Positions 34,318 through 45,840 of a stretch of DNA of 64,000 nt are shown here, piece after piece. Numbering within the stretch: the first letter of the stretch is position 1; the number at the start of each line of letters is the position of its first letter. The position numbers were made by a program, and so were the translations under genes. The DNA lies in the NCBI GenBank assembly GCA_039090855.1, contig CM077025.1, positions 99,986,489 to 100,050,488 on the forward strand. Direction: 5' to 3'. The DNA is from Macrothele yani. Lineage: Eukaryota; Arthropoda; Arachnida; Araneae; Macrothelidae. Below the pieces are notes generated by a model. That model searched no databases, was not told the origin of the DNA, and saw only the letters and a program-made list of their open reading frames with translations.

Positions 34318-35014
34318 CTTTGAAATATTGCACGTAAAAGAGAATAGTACAATAATTAGAGCTATATAATAGTCAGAATTAGAACTACTAAGTGGAACCT
34401 CTTGAATGCTTTGAATACCTGAAATTTTACACTACAAAAAAATATTTCCCAGGGTCCACTTAATCTAGGTCCATGATACTATGTTTGTTGACTCTAAAAA
34501 GTATTTTGACAAATCTTTAGGAACAAGTTGTAGAAATGAAAGCCGATACAGAATAAGTCTTGCAAATGTCAGCTTGCATAAAATACTAGTTACTAGTTTG
34601 AGATTCACCCTGTGGTATGATAAGGATAAAGCTGTTTACACTTCCATTTTTAACTCTTATGTAAAAATGTGTTGAAGGGGCTAACTTTGTGATAGGTGTT
34701 GAAACAGATAGCTCTAGTATTAACAGTTTGCTGTACATACTACATCTGTTAATACCTTGCAGTACAATTTTAACCAGCTGTGTAGAACTCGTAAAGAAAA
34801 TAACAATAAAAGGTACATGAACATGATTGTTGGTGGTGTAAAGGGCCAATATAAGAAAGGACAGATTTTGAAAGAGTCGGCCATGTCATCTGACTAACAT
34901 ATCTTTCTGTGTAAACACCAGAAACAAAAGTATCTCTGTGCTGTGTTCACTTTAAACTTCAACAGAGGCTAATCTCCAATTTGGGAAAAATCAGATGCCT
35001 TTATGAGAATTTCG
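34318..35014. other. no gene seen
   Basis: AT-rich DNA. Short frames at 34481-34849 lie on both strands with no domain. Confidence 0.5.
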
Positions 35015-36083
35015 TAAAGATCCAGACTTACAAATTTTGCTAGTAGACATTGGCCACCAAGACCAAAATTGTTAGTGGCCATAAAAAAACCTCAGTGGCC
35101 AAACTTTGAAAAAAAAAAAATCAAATTGTATATTTCATACTAAATTATTTTTATAAAATTACTTAGTATAATATCATTATGTTTTATTTTGCATATTTCA
35201 GTTATAGTATTCTTAAAAGTTGAAACTGAAGTAATAAAACAATGCAGGAGAGTGAGAACATAGCGGGGAGGGGAGTGTGCTTACGGGAGAAATCTTTGCA
35301 CCGTCCGACTTCCAGTTTTGGAAATTTTCCCGCTATTTTCAAGCTGAAATACAAATATTTATGCAGTTAAATATTACTTAACAATAATACTGGGCAGAGG
35401 CAACATCGCGAGAAAAAAGGAATTACGACTGCGGAAAAAATCTGAACGCTGTCGACCTTCCGTTTTCGAAATTTTCGTAAAGATGGAATTCCGTCCTCCG
35501 ATGAAAATCCCTTCCCCTCCCCTCAAATTGTGTTCACTGATCTCGCGAATGACTAAAATAATAACGAAAAAGGTGGAGTTCCTCGATTTCGCGGAAGAAT
35601 CTGATGTCTGAGATTACGGGGAAATTTTGCGGCGTCTAACCTTCGTTTTCGAACATTTGTTGCCTACAGTTTCAAGCTGAAATACTTTTATGCAATAAAA
35701 TCATATTTAACAATAAAACTTTACACTAAGGCAACATCGGGAGAAAAAAAAAATTACGATTACTGTAACTCCATTCAACTACCGTTTTCGAAAGTTTTGA
35801 GACACAAAATACCGTCTCTAGACGGAACTCCACCCACCCACCCGCAAATTGTCTTCAGTTTTACGCTGATCCTCCAGAACAATTTAAATGATGACAAAAA
35901 AAAAAAAAAAAACCCGGGGAATTCTGCGAGTCCGCTTAAGAATCTCGTGCATATCATAAAACAATAAAATTTAAAAAAAAAATGAAAATTCGTAGAATCC
36001 ATAGTTTCGACAGCGAGGTCCGTAGTCAGTCAACTACCGTAGAAACTACGGACATTCCGTAGTAGTTCGCAGATATGGAAATA

Positions 36084-37609
36084 CACTGCCGGACAATTGC
36101 TAAGGACGGATGACAATAGCAACGATAGCAACCACAAAATGGAAGGCAGGAAAATGTGGAAATTAGCATAAGTGCGGGATACAGTAAGACGTGTTGTGCG
36201 TATGCAAATTTTGGATTGCAGAACTTGTTCGTGACGTCATAGAGCTGATAAGAGATATAAAGGATTTGACGCGTATTGACCGTTGTTGTTCAAACGCAAA
36301 GTTGAAAGGGAAAGAATCAATTGACGAACTTGCAATTTTCAGTATGTCTTCCCGACATCACCTAGATGATTTTACGTGTGGCCGTATTATTGGCAAGATT
36401 GAAGAAGGGCGAAAAATAACAGATGTTGCCAGGGAGTTCGACGTCAGCCACAGTGTTGTTTTCAAGGCTTTGGAAATCATTTCAAACAAATGGAGAGTGT
36501 AGCAAACGTCATGGGGGAGGACACCTGTAGAAGATCGGTACATAGTGCTATCAACAAAAAGACACTGGCGCAGCACAGCTAGTGAGGTAGCAAATAAGTT
36601 TATGGCTGCTACTGGCAAGCGGATCTCCCGAAAAACTGTCGCCAGACGTTTGCATGAAGGAGGACTATACGCCCGCCATCCTGTTGTGTGCATCCCATTG
36701 TCCAGACGTCACCGTACTGCCCGTTTGCAATGGTGCCATCAACATCGCAATTGGACTGATAACGACTGGTCTGCTGTCCTCTTCTCAGATGAGAGTAGAT
36801 ACAGTCTATCGTCTGATTGTCGACGACAACTGATCTGGCGTGATAATGGTACTGCATATTGTCCAGCAAACATACAGGAAAGGGACCGATATCCGACATG
36901 TAGTGTCATGGTATGGGCTGGCATCATGATCAATGGCCGTACGTCCCTCTATGTGCTTCCAACTGGGACTATGACTGGCCAACGATACATTAATGATGTT
37001 CTGTTACCTCATGTTCGCATGTTCCGTAGTGCTGTCTGTGATTGATTCATTTTCATGGACGACAACACAACTAGTCATCGAACAGTCGCTGTCCAGGAGT
37101 GTCTTGAGATCGAGGATATTCAACGACTCATATGGCCAGCACGTTCTCCAGATCTGAATCCCATTGAAAATGTGTGGGATGCTTTGGGGAGGAGTCTTGC
37201 TGGTCGCCAATGCCCTCCAATAAACAAGGACACCCTCATCCGTGCACTGACAGAGGAATGGGATAAATTACCCCAACAGCTGCTTGATAATGTTGTGCAA
37301 AGCATGGCACGATGTGTGGAATCTTGCATCGCCCTCCATGGTGGCCATATCCCGTATTGACATCTTACGCCGGAACGCCTGCGGACGGTAATTGCATTTT
37401 TTTCACGTTTACGTATGGTGCACAAAATGGCCTGTTTGTCCCTTGAACACGTTCCAAAGCCTTCTGGATTTCAGAGCACAATAAATTGTATTTCTTGTAA
37501 TGTCCTGGCATTCTGACATTATTTTATTTCACTTGGCATCCAACCACACTTACTTTTTTATGCGATATTTAGCCGTTTATGATCCGTCCTTAGCAATTGT
37601 TCAGCAGTG
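36084..37609 (+). mobile_element. Tc1-like element, complete with TIRs and TA duplication
   Basis: Termini CACTGCCGGACAATTGCTAA and, inverted, CACTGCTGAACAATTGCTAA, each extending to GGACGGA. Both are flanked by TA (36082-36083 and 37610-37611). Length is 1526 bp, usual for Tc1. It is inserted in hAT-F. Confidence 0.95.
36344..37360 (+). pseudogene. Tc1 transposase, one frame with two nonsense codons
   Basis: From MSSRHHLDDFTCGRIIG to the stop after LHGGHIPY the whole 338-codon gene stays in one frame, broken only by TAG at 36500 and TGA at 37043. Order: first helix-turn-helix (ITDVAREFDVSHSVVFKA), second helix-turn-helix (SRKTVARRLHEGGL), then the DDE core with FSDESRYSL (first D), FMDDNTTSHRT (second D) and SPDLNPIENVWDALGR (E). 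This is a cut-and-paste transposase with DD34E-type spacing. No frameshift has accumulated, so the copy died recently; the second stop lies five codons before the second Asp. Confidence 0.92.
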
Positions 37610-37614
37610 TATTA

Positions 37615-37690
37615 CAGCACAACCTCGAAAATCCGGAATCGTCCGGAGATCCGGACTATGCAGATTCCGGATTTTAGAATTTTCCTATGG
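37615..37690. mobile_element. pogo/Tigger-like terminal fragment
   Basis: TA then CAGCACAACCTCGAAAATCC, followed by GGAATCGTCCGGAGATCCGG and a mirrored CCGGATTTT. This resembles the CAG..ACCTCGATAATCCGG ends of pogo-type elements. It starts 5 bp after the Tc1 end. The other end is not seen. Confidence 0.45.
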
Positions 37691-38315
37691 AATATGCAGG
37701 CTTTCAGCAAACATTCACTAAAAATAATAAAAAGAAAATGCCTAACTTCTGAAGTTTTCATCGGATTTTGACGAAATTTCACATGGGAGTTTATTTTGAC
37801 GTGTCTTGGTTACTGTTAAATTTGCATTCAGTTATTTAAAAAATTGGAGAATTTTTTTAAATAAAAATTTCTCCCAGTTGGACTTTTCGGCAGACAGTTG
37901 AGCTGTCCACCACCAGCTTTCATTCCCAACACAACCTCATTCCCCTACGATGAACCATCAGCCTTGGCGCATTCTTTGTGATCAAAAACAGACGCACTCG
38001 CCTTTTTTATAAACTTTTTTTTCTTTTCTGCTGTTCAAGCAGAATGAAAAAGGTGACGGCCGACTTCCGTACAACTCAAATTTTGTGCCATTTCGTGCGA
38101 TTTTTCGTACATTTGGAGTAAAAATTTTCAAAAACGTGCGAGTTCCGTACAAGTTAAAAAAAAATTCCGTACAATACAAGTTAAATAAAATAAATGTTTT
38201 CCCCGTACAGGTCGCCAGAATTGGCGATTTAATCAAACATTTTTAGTCGCCACGACGATGAAGTTTATCGCCAGTGGCGACCTGGCGACCGTGAGTCAGG
38301 ATCTTTAGAATTTCG

Positions 38316-39032
38316 GCCAGTTAAACTTTGTCACAGAAGTCCAGTTAGTGGAAATCACTAGAAGTGACACAAAATAGCTGGAAGGCATGCTACAGTAAAA
38401 TAAACACTGTTAAAATGTACAGATGGAAAATGTTACTTAAAAACTCTTGAATATTTTGCACTTTTCATAAACTAGCTAATTAAGTTTATCTAGTAATGAA
38501 AATGATTTTTTCAATGGTAATTAACAACTTTTGTAGATATTAATGTGTTATATATATTGACAAACTTAATTTTTGTCACACATGGTATAAAACCCTAAAG
38601 AATTAATTACATAGTTCTGTGCAAATTATTGCTGAGGTATGTCAAGAAATTTCATTTTGTTAATTAAAATAATCAAAACTCGAGAGTGATTAAAAATGCC
38701 TGTATATTAGGCAAAGCAAATGCTCCCACATAGAATTTTTTTACCCATGTAGTGCATATATATATATTTTTTTCACTTTTGTAAACCAAAAGGAGCAAAA
38801 TTTGTAGGCCCTCTCATAAGTGGTAGACTAATCCTTGTACAACAGGTATGGCAAACATAAGCAACTGTTTTGAAGTTAATACCCACAATAAACTTTCAGT
38901 CTCCTTGGCTATGCATTCAATGCTCAAAAAGTCGTGGAGTTACACCAAACATTCTCTTTCTTTAGTCACACATTCTCTTTTACAGCAGATGAGGGAAAGT
39001 TATACATTTTATACAGCATGAAGTATTACCTG
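38316..39032. other. no gene seen
   Basis: AT-rich; includes a short TA run near 38756. Confidence 0.5.
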
Positions 39033-39215
39033 GGTATGCCATGAACATTATCATTGTCAATCCACTGCTGGATGAAGGTCACAAGTTTCTTTCACAATAA
39101 TCTGTCTTGAGTATATTGAACACATGTGTCATTGTGGAAGAAACTTGGGGAGACCTTCATTCAGTAGTGGATTGATAATGGGTGGCAATGATGATATGTT
39201 CACAGCATATCCAGG
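39033..39215. repeat. inverted duplication of a LINE 3' tail
   Basis: Arms about 39033-39096 and 39130-39215 are near complements (GAAGGTC..ACAAGTTTCTTTCACAAT versus TGTGGAAGAAACTTGGGGAGACCTTC). The plus-strand arm reads WKKLGETFIQ, matching the C-terminus of a LINE ORF2. Confidence 0.65.
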
Positions 39216-39333
39216 TAATATTTCACACCATATCTCTGATGAACATACCACAGTTTAACTGTTTAAATATACCAAAATTTGGACATCTTTCCATGAATAG
39301 TTACAATTCAGTGTACATATGGTACCTACTATA

Positions 39334-40528
39334 CACTGAAGAGCAATTGAATTAGAAATACCTGTCTAGTAACGTGTAGCACCACTTTTCGCCCTGATGA
39401 CGGCGGCGATTCGTCTCGGCATGGACTCGACAAGACACCGGAAGAGTTGGGAAGCCATATACGGATCCATGACCCCTGAATAAGCTCCCACAGTTCACGA
39501 AGATTTGATGGAGGAGGATCAGAGCCTCAAACATCTCTTTCTCGATGGCATTGAGGTCAGGTGACTTAGCTGGTCAAGGAAGCGAGGTTACGTTGGTAGA
39601 GTGTTCATCCAACCATTCGGATACAATTCGGGAGCGATGGCAAAGTGCATTGCCTTGTTGTAGGATAAGGTCCTCAGTGGGATGTTCAAGATGCACAAAC
39701 GGGGACAAATGGTCATCCAGGATATCCTGGTAACGTTGACCTGTGAGGGACGATGTCACATGTACCACAGGTCCCATTTCAGTCCACGTAAACAGTCCCC
39801 AAACAAGAATGCCACCCCCACCAGCTTGAAGAGTACCCTACTGGCAAGAAGGATCCATCGCATCATGTGGTTTGCGCCGTACTCGTATCCTGCCATCCGC
39901 ATCTACCTAATGTGAATCTCGACTCATCAGTCCAGGCAACATTTTTCCACATGTCTAGAGTCCAGTGGCGATGTTCCAGTGCCCATGCTAATCTTTGCAC
40001 CCTGTGATGTGCGGTCAGCAGTGGTACCCTTGTGGGACGATGGCTTCTGTACCCCATAGCGAGGAGATGGTTCTGGATGGCGTGGCTGCTAACACGATTT
40101 TGTGCACCAGCGTTAAATTGCCGAGTGATTTCTTGCACGGTGGCCCGTCTATCCACTGTTACAATGCGAGCTAGCCGACGATGACCCCACTCATCCACAC
40201 GCTGTTGTCCACAGCAGTTGGCCCTTGCAGGAATGGTTTTACCGGATTCGATGTATTCACTGTGCACCCATGAGAGTGGCTCGTGAAAATCCCAGTGCCT
40301 GCACGACTTCCAAGATGGAGTGACCCATTCGTCAGGCCCCGACAATTTGCCCACGATCAAATGCGTTTGGATCCTTCGTCTTACCCATACTGCGCCCGAC
40401 TGTTACTGATTCTCGTCGCGTCACTCCTTATATTGTTGGATCGCTGCATACGCCATGTCGTTTCCATTTACAGGGCCGCCCACAGCGCCACATTTGCATA
40501 ACGCCAGCTGTTCAATTGCTCTTTAGTG
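39334..40528 (-). mobile_element. second Tc1-like element, complete ends
   Basis: Termini CACTGAAGAGCAATTGAA and, inverted, CACTAAAGAGCAATTGAA, with TA at 39332-39333 and 40529-40530. Length is 1195 bp. Transposase on the minus strand. Confidence 0.92.
39352..40388 (-). pseudogene. Tc1 transposase, several frame breaks
   Basis: Minus strand begins MGKTKDPNAFDRGQIVGA and reaches a stop. It continues in another frame with TVQEITRQFNAGAQNRVSS (second helix-turn-helix), then ENHLL-like and HHRVQRLAWALEHRHW, then TDESRFTLGRCGW (first Asp). After a further shift, DDHLSPFVHLEHPTED and ILQQGNALCHRSR (the second catalytic Asp position is replaced) are followed by SPDLNAIEKEMFEA (Glu region, after a stop). 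The domain order is complete, so this is a full-length but more decayed copy than 36084-37609. Confidence 0.88.
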
Positions 40529-40530
40529 TA

Positions 40531-41869
40531 TATAGTATTTTAAGTAATGAATACAAGTGAATACAGACCTATACCAAATAACCAATTTGCATGAATAACC
40601 CATTGTAATTTGGAAAGAAATTTAAGATAATCTTCTGCACAGTGAATGATGATCACTATTTAATGAATGGATCAAATTGCCTTGTACATGGAAAACAATA
40701 GCTATGTGTACAGCTTCTTTTATTATGGAGAGTCCATTGTAATGCAAAGTTGGGTAAAAACCTATTTGGGCTCGGTACTAATGAACTGAACTATCATTAG
40801 GTCTTAACAAAAAGCAATGGAAAAAAATAACACAAGAATGCAAAGTAACATTATCTTAATCCACATTATGGTTTTTTTCTAACAGGACTGTTTCAGAAAA
40901 CAGAATTACAGTGGAATACTTCCAATACTCATCATGTAGTCTCCCGTGGATTCAATTTTAGTAACAGTTCAATTACATTAGGCTTTTTGCCACAGTTATT
41001 CTCCTCAGAAGCTTATGCTCTGCATGTAATGTGTTCACTGCACAGCTATCACAGGGTGAAGATGAAATGGTGAGTCGTCAGAGAAGGGAAAGAACAAGTA
41101 TGCCAGAATGAACAAAAAATAAAGTTTCATTCAAGATTTGTACTCAGATGTAGCTAGATGAGGAGACAAAGTAAAAGCGACTTTTTTTTTTTAACATCTT
41201 AACCCAGTGCTTTCCAAACTTTTTGATGCTGTAGACTGGTACCCCCTACTAGCAACCAGTGCAGGATAGCCAAACTTGAAGAATAATTATAAGAAAAAAG
41301 CAGAAATATTATGTGTGCAAATATTGAAAGGTATTGCTTTCACCCGATAAGAAGCAAAAACTATTACAGAAAGTTATTCAAATACAGTTCTTACTTTTTT
41401 TTTTTTTTTGCCTCATAACTCTCTGTGGACAAGTGAAAGATGGCTCACAAATCAATGTATAGACCACTGGACCACCTAGGTAATATTTATCCTTATAAAT
41501 CATATTATGAGGGGAGAAAATAATGAAAAATTTCAAAATGGCCCATTTTTAATGAATATCTATTTATTGAAATTTTTTTCAGTAATATGGTATCCAAAGC
41601 TGGCTAACTAATTTCCATAGTGTTACTGCATATTTGAAAAGCTATTTTAACTTAAAACATGATGGGCATTGATCTACTTGATCATTTAATGAAAGGTCAT
41701 AAAAGAAAGAAACCTCACAGTTTTCTCCCTGGAGTGGGTACAAAAATTTAGAACTTCCAAAAGATATTCTTAGTATATAGTGTGGAAGAAATTCTTCTCT
41801 CTTCCACACTATATACCAGAATGACTGGTGATAAGCTTAACAATGCTAGATGGCAGCACAATTTGCTTT
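40531..41869. other. no gene seen
   Basis: AT-rich. A small hairpin at about 41771-41815 (TATATAGTGTGGAAGAA and complement) is the only structure noted. Confidence 0.5.
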
Positions 41870-42104
41870 GATTAAGAATGCGGTCGGAGGATATTACGAT
41901 GCTCTTAATACTCAGAAACTTGGGGCTTCTTTGTCCTGGGGTGCTGTAATGGTTCACATGCTCAAATGGTAATCGGGAGGTGCGGGTTCGTTTCCTGCTC
42001 CAGGGTGATGAAATTTTCAAGTTTTCTGAGCAATTGATACTACGTGAAAACAGTAAAAATACAGTCAATTCAGAGATGTTTGATTGCTGTGTTAATTATC
42101 ATGA
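41870..42104 (+). repeat. repeat with tRNA-like core (copy 2)
   Basis: Plus strand has GGGGTGCTGTAATGGTTCAC (box A-like) and GCGGGTTCGTTTCCTGC (box B). Flanking parts (ATTAAGAATGCGGTCGGAGG and AATACAGTCAATTCAGAGATG) match inverted 21394-21620. Confidence 0.7.
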
Positions 42105-42305
42105 GATATTCTTAGTAACACAGCCTGGTGTTTCAAAACTAATGGAACAAAATTTAAGGGGTGATAGAACACACTGAAACAAGCACTTTTCGTCAAAGAA
42201 TGCATGGTCGCAAGTTACGCGGTTAAGTGACGGAGGGCGCTTTCCATTTCCCCACACACGCCGTCTTTCGCAACGCAAAAGACAAAGGGCACTTTCAGGC
42301 GCGCG

Positions 42306-42313
42306 TATAAAAG
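42306..42313 (+). promoter_or_regulatory. TATA box of the mariner-type transposase
   Basis: TATAAAAG lies 38 bp upstream of the ATG at 42351, within a GC-rich leader. Confidence 0.5.
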
Positions 42314-42350
42314 CGGTGGTTTTCGCATGCACCACCATTCGTGACTTTGA

Positions 42351-43570
42351 ATGGATCAGAATACGAATGAGAAGGCAGACATGCATTTCATCTACGGTCT
42401 CACCAACGATAATGAAAGGGAAGCCCAAAGGCTTTTTTTCTTTTTTTGATTCGAGGTTTAACAACCACCAAGAGCAACTCAACAGGCTATAAGCAGTCAC
42501 CCGTCCTTAATTTAGGGTTATTGGTTCCAGGGAAGGGAGAGAGCCAGTGCAGTAAGACAAAAACACCATTCATTCTTCACTGGGATTCGAAACCGGACCC
42601 CTTTCAGGCGAGCGGTCAGAAGCCATCGCTTAGACCACTGCGCCATCCCCAAAAGCTTACAGGCTTTACTGACAGCGCTTTCCCAACAGGTGTGTGCCCA
42701 ATCACAGAATGTTTTATCGCTTGCACTGCGAACTGTCTGAAAGGGGATCCTTCATTGCTGCCATGCATGATACAGGTCGTGGAAGAAGTATGAGAACGCT
42801 GGACATGGCAGAAGAGATTCTACGTCAGGTAGAAGATCATCCTGACACCAGCAAGAGAGCTGTAGGCCATAGGATAGGTGTACCCCATACCACGGTTTTG
42901 CATGTTTTAAGTGATGAACGATTACATCCATACCATATACAAAGAATTCATGCTTTGAAACCTGCAGATTTTCCTGCACGCATTGAATTTGCACGCTGGT
43001 TCCTGCAGAAGAATGCAATGGATCTGGAGTTTCCGGCACGTGCTATTCATGGATGAAGCAACGTTCACCCGTGAAGGCGTATTGAATGCCCACAATGTGC
43101 ATGTATGGGCCAGCGATAATCCACAAGGAACACGGCAACATTCCTACCAGCTACGTTTCTCAGTAAATGTTTGGGCGGGTATCGTTCATGATTATTTGAT
43201 TGGCCCATATCTTTTACCACAACGCCTGGATGGGAGGACGTACCAAGTCTTGCCTGAATTGATCCAGCATGTACCAGCAGCCGTCCACTGTAATATGTGG
43301 TTCCAGCATGATGGAGCGCCAGCTCATTTCAGCGCTCAGGTGCGCTATTACTTGAACGCTACATTTCCAGGCCAATGGATTGGCTGAAGTGGACCCATCG
43401 CTTAGCCCCCACGGTCACTAGCTCTGTCCCCTCTGGATTTCTTTTTATGGTGACATCTTAAGTCCATAATGTACGGACTCCTATTGATTCCAATGAGGAA
43501 CTAGTCGCCAGACTTTCAGTCGCTGTCGCAGCTGTCCGGGAAATGCCTGGTATTTTCCACAACCATACAT
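42351..43570 (+). pseudogene. mariner-type transposase split by a SINE
   Basis: Starts MDQNTNEKADMHFIYGLTND and reaches EAQR, where a SINE (42436-42660) is inserted. After it come RFPNRCVPNHRMFYRLH, a helix-turn-helix (TSKRAVGHRIGVPHTTVLHV), HPYHIQRIHALKPADFPARI, then in another frame VLFMDEATFTREGVLNAHN (first Asp), VNVWAGIVHDYLIGP, and WFQHDGAPAHFSAQVRYYL (second Asp). The third acidic region (SPDLxxxDFFLWG) is visible only as degraded GFLFMVTS-like sequence near 43430. This is the mariner/IS630-type family with long N-terminal HTH found widely in arthropods; I do not assign a named clade. Frameshifts at about 43030 and 43385 add to the SINE disruption. Confidence 0.85.
42436..42660 (-). 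mobile_element. tRNA-derived SINE inside a transposase gene
   Basis: Minus strand: GGGGATGGCGCAGTGGTCTA head, box B GGTTTCGAATCCC, body with CCTGGAACCAATAACCC, A-rich tail. AGGCTTT flanks both sides (42429-42435 and 42661-42667), a target duplication. Removing it restores the reading through EAQR-LY. Confidence 0.88.
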
Positions 43571-43610
43571 GAGACCGGCCGATGACAAAAAAAGCTGAAC
43601 TTTTTAACTG

Positions 43611-44099
43611 GGTGGAAAATTGGGACACGCGAATGCGCTGTGAGCAAATTCAAATACAGCATATATACAATATTTAAGAGTACGCTAGCCATATGGAATT
43701 ATTTTCTGTAAATTATGTAAGTAAATATTAAAGTGAAGCACATTATTATATTCAAAATAGAAAAGTAGGGATTTAAGAACAAAAATAAAATGAAATATTT
43801 AAAAAAATCAGATTTAAAACTTACATGTGAATCTTTACTAGCTAAATCCCGAGGTGAAAAGTATTTGTCTAGGAAAGTTTGTGAATTTAGTCAAGCAATT
43901 AGAAACTTGCAAGAATTAGAAACATATATCCACAGCTTAGTTTTTAGTCATTGAAGAAGTCAATAAAGTATTTCTCAATGTAACTTTATAAAATGGCTTG
44001 CAAAATTTTTTGCTTGCATTGTGAATATGGTGACATGAATCTCCATCAACGTCAAGCAAGTGGGGAGATTTTCTCTACCGAATTCTTGTTTTTAACCCT
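43611..44099. other. no gene seen
   Basis: AT-rich, featureless by eye. Confidence 0.45.
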
Positions 44100-45000
44100 G
44101 ATTTTGAGCCTCTCATGACACATTCTTTCCACTTAGCTTTCAAACAAGCAAAACAAATTCCTTCTTAGGAAGAAAGAATGGGAAAAAAAAAACAAAAACG
44201 GAAAGCTGCGTCACGAACTTTTAGAGGCTTCGGCCCGACGTAATACTGGCCCGAAGCCGTGCCTCCCCCCCCACCCCACCACCACTTAGCTTTCAAACAT
44301 GCAAAACACATTCTTCCTTAGAAAAAAAAAAGGAAAGAAACGGAGTTGCGTCACGAACTTTGTTCAGCGGCTTCGGGCCGACGTTATCCTAGCCGGGCGC
44401 CGTGCTTTCTTTCCACTAAGTTTTCAAACAAGCAGAACACATTCCTCCTCCTTAGAAAAAAAAAAAAAGGTTCGTCACGAACATGGTTCAGAGGCATCGG
44501 GCAGAAGCAATTCCGGGCAACAGCGAAAGCACGTCCGAACCAACGTAATTCCGGATCACGGCAAAAGAAGCACATCCGAACTAACGTAATTCCGGATCAC
44601 GGCAAAAGAAGCACATCCGAACTAACGTAATTCCGGATCACGGCAAAAGAAGACCGCCAGGCCTACATAATCCCGCGGCGTGCACCATTCTTCCTTTCCA
44701 CTTAGCTTTCAAACAAGCAAAACAAATTCCTTCTCTTCAGGCGGGGGGGGGGGGGGGGGGGTAGAACGAATTTAAGAAAAGAAAGCTGCGTCACGAACTT
44801 TATTTAGACGCTTCAGGTCGACGTAATCCCGGGCCACGGCGAAAGAAGCACGACGGGCATTTTTTTTTTTTTTTGTTCACACTTTGAAACAAGCAAAACA
44901 AATTCCACCACTTGAGAAAAAAAAAAAAAAAAAGACAAAGGGCTGTGTTAAGAACTTTGTTCAGAGGCTTTTACGTCGATTATTTACAAAATCAGTAAAA
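44100..45000. repeat. CpG-rich degenerate tandem array
   Basis: About five units opening with CTTAGCTTTCAAACAAGCAAAACA-like sequence at about 44136, 44284, 44415, 44698 and 44876, then A/G runs, GCGTCACGAACTTT and a CGACGTAAT..CGG block. Some poly-G (44744-44761) and poly-A tracts lie inside. Local base composition differs sharply from the surroundings. Confidence 0.8.
44543..44660. repeat. 41-bp unit repeated three times
   Basis: ACGTAATTCCGGATCACGGC repeats at 44543, 44584 and 44625 with exactly 41-bp spacing; the third is partial. Confidence 0.95.
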
Positions 45001-45840
45001 CTTTCTTAATAACAGCGAAAATCTGAATATCCATAATTTTTTTGTTAGTCACCCGTAATCCCGGGGAAATCCGTAATAATTACGGAGATTCCGTATTTTT
45101 TGGCATCCTCCGTAGGAAGAGGATTCACGAGAGCTTCGATTCTCGAACGATCTCAGAAAAGCGGGAACGCATTCGGGTACATTTGCAAATTACAAGAGAG
45201 AGTTTCTGGCGATGACGTCACGGATAGAATCAAGCGGATAGTTTGGCCCTGATAGAATGCAGAGTGGCGATTTCCCGCAAGACATGGAAAGGGCTGCGGT
45301 AGTTTCCCTAACGCACGAAGTAGGCGGAGCTTCCCCCTTTGCGCTGCGATGCTCAAGTGACTGACATCCCATCCATTGTTGACAGCAGTAAACGAATTGA
45401 GCTCCTGACTCCCACCCTCCAACATTTCTTCTTGCCCCCACGTCTGCTCCAAAAACAACGCTTTCAGCTAGAAAGCGCTTAGTTCTTTTACTCCACAAAA
45501 AAGCGGAATCGCGCCTTCCGCTTTTTTTATTTTTCTATAGAACGACGACCCCCCCCCCCCTAAAAATCCTGAAAAATTTCTCTTCATTTTTGCAATGACC
45601 TCGAGAATGACCAAAATGATGCCGAAAAAAGCGGAATTCCGCGAATTCGCGGAAGAATCTCATGTATGCACAACATAAGGGCATTTTTATGTCGATGATG
45701 CGAAGCGTGTATCAGGAGTGGTGGTTGCTTTTTTGAGCAGCTATTGTAATTGTAATTAATTTCAGTATTCACGTATTAATGTTTGCACATTTGATGTACT
45801 TCTGTGATGTCACATTTTGTTTTTTATTTTGTTTGCAATA
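45001..45840. other. transposon-interior repeats, no gene
   Basis: Contains AAAGCGGAATTCCGCGAATTCGCGG at about 45630, also found diverged at about 35590, 53670 and 57915. A GC-richer piece at 45130-45480 has overlapping open frames without domain signals. Confidence 0.5.

Larger units (their letters stand above)
35015..38307. mobile_element. hAT element (hAT-F) with perfect 8-bp TSD, carrying a Tc1
   Basis: Left end TAAAGATCCAGACTTAC; right end, inverted, TAAAGATCCTGACTCAC. GAATTTCG flanks both ends exactly (35007-35014 and 38308-38315). The left interior (35300-36070) has alternating repeat units (ACTTCC.GTTTT.GAAATTTTC / CAAGCTGAAATAC). The right interior has tandem TTCCGTACAA blocks and GTCGCCA-rich subterminal sequence. 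No hAT transposase was recognised. A Tc1 element is nested at 36084-37609. Confidence 0.88.
42121..43610 (+). mobile_element. mariner-type element interrupted by a SINE
   Basis: The 5' terminus, about CAGCCTGGTGTTTCAAAAC, matches the inverted relic end CAGGGTGTTTCAAAAC at 48963. The element contains a TATA box, a transposase and a 3' region (CTGAACTTTTTAACTGGGTG) that recurs at 52900. No right terminal inverted repeat was found, so the 3' end is truncated. Confidence 0.75.

Noticed and set aside
43427..43445. Third catalytic Asp of the mariner-type transposase
   Set aside because: Only a vague GFLFMVTS-like trace; the motif is not readable.
45153..45498. Overlapping minus-strand genes in the GC-rich piece
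   Set aside because: Two frames open through the same bases, no motifs; explained by GC content.
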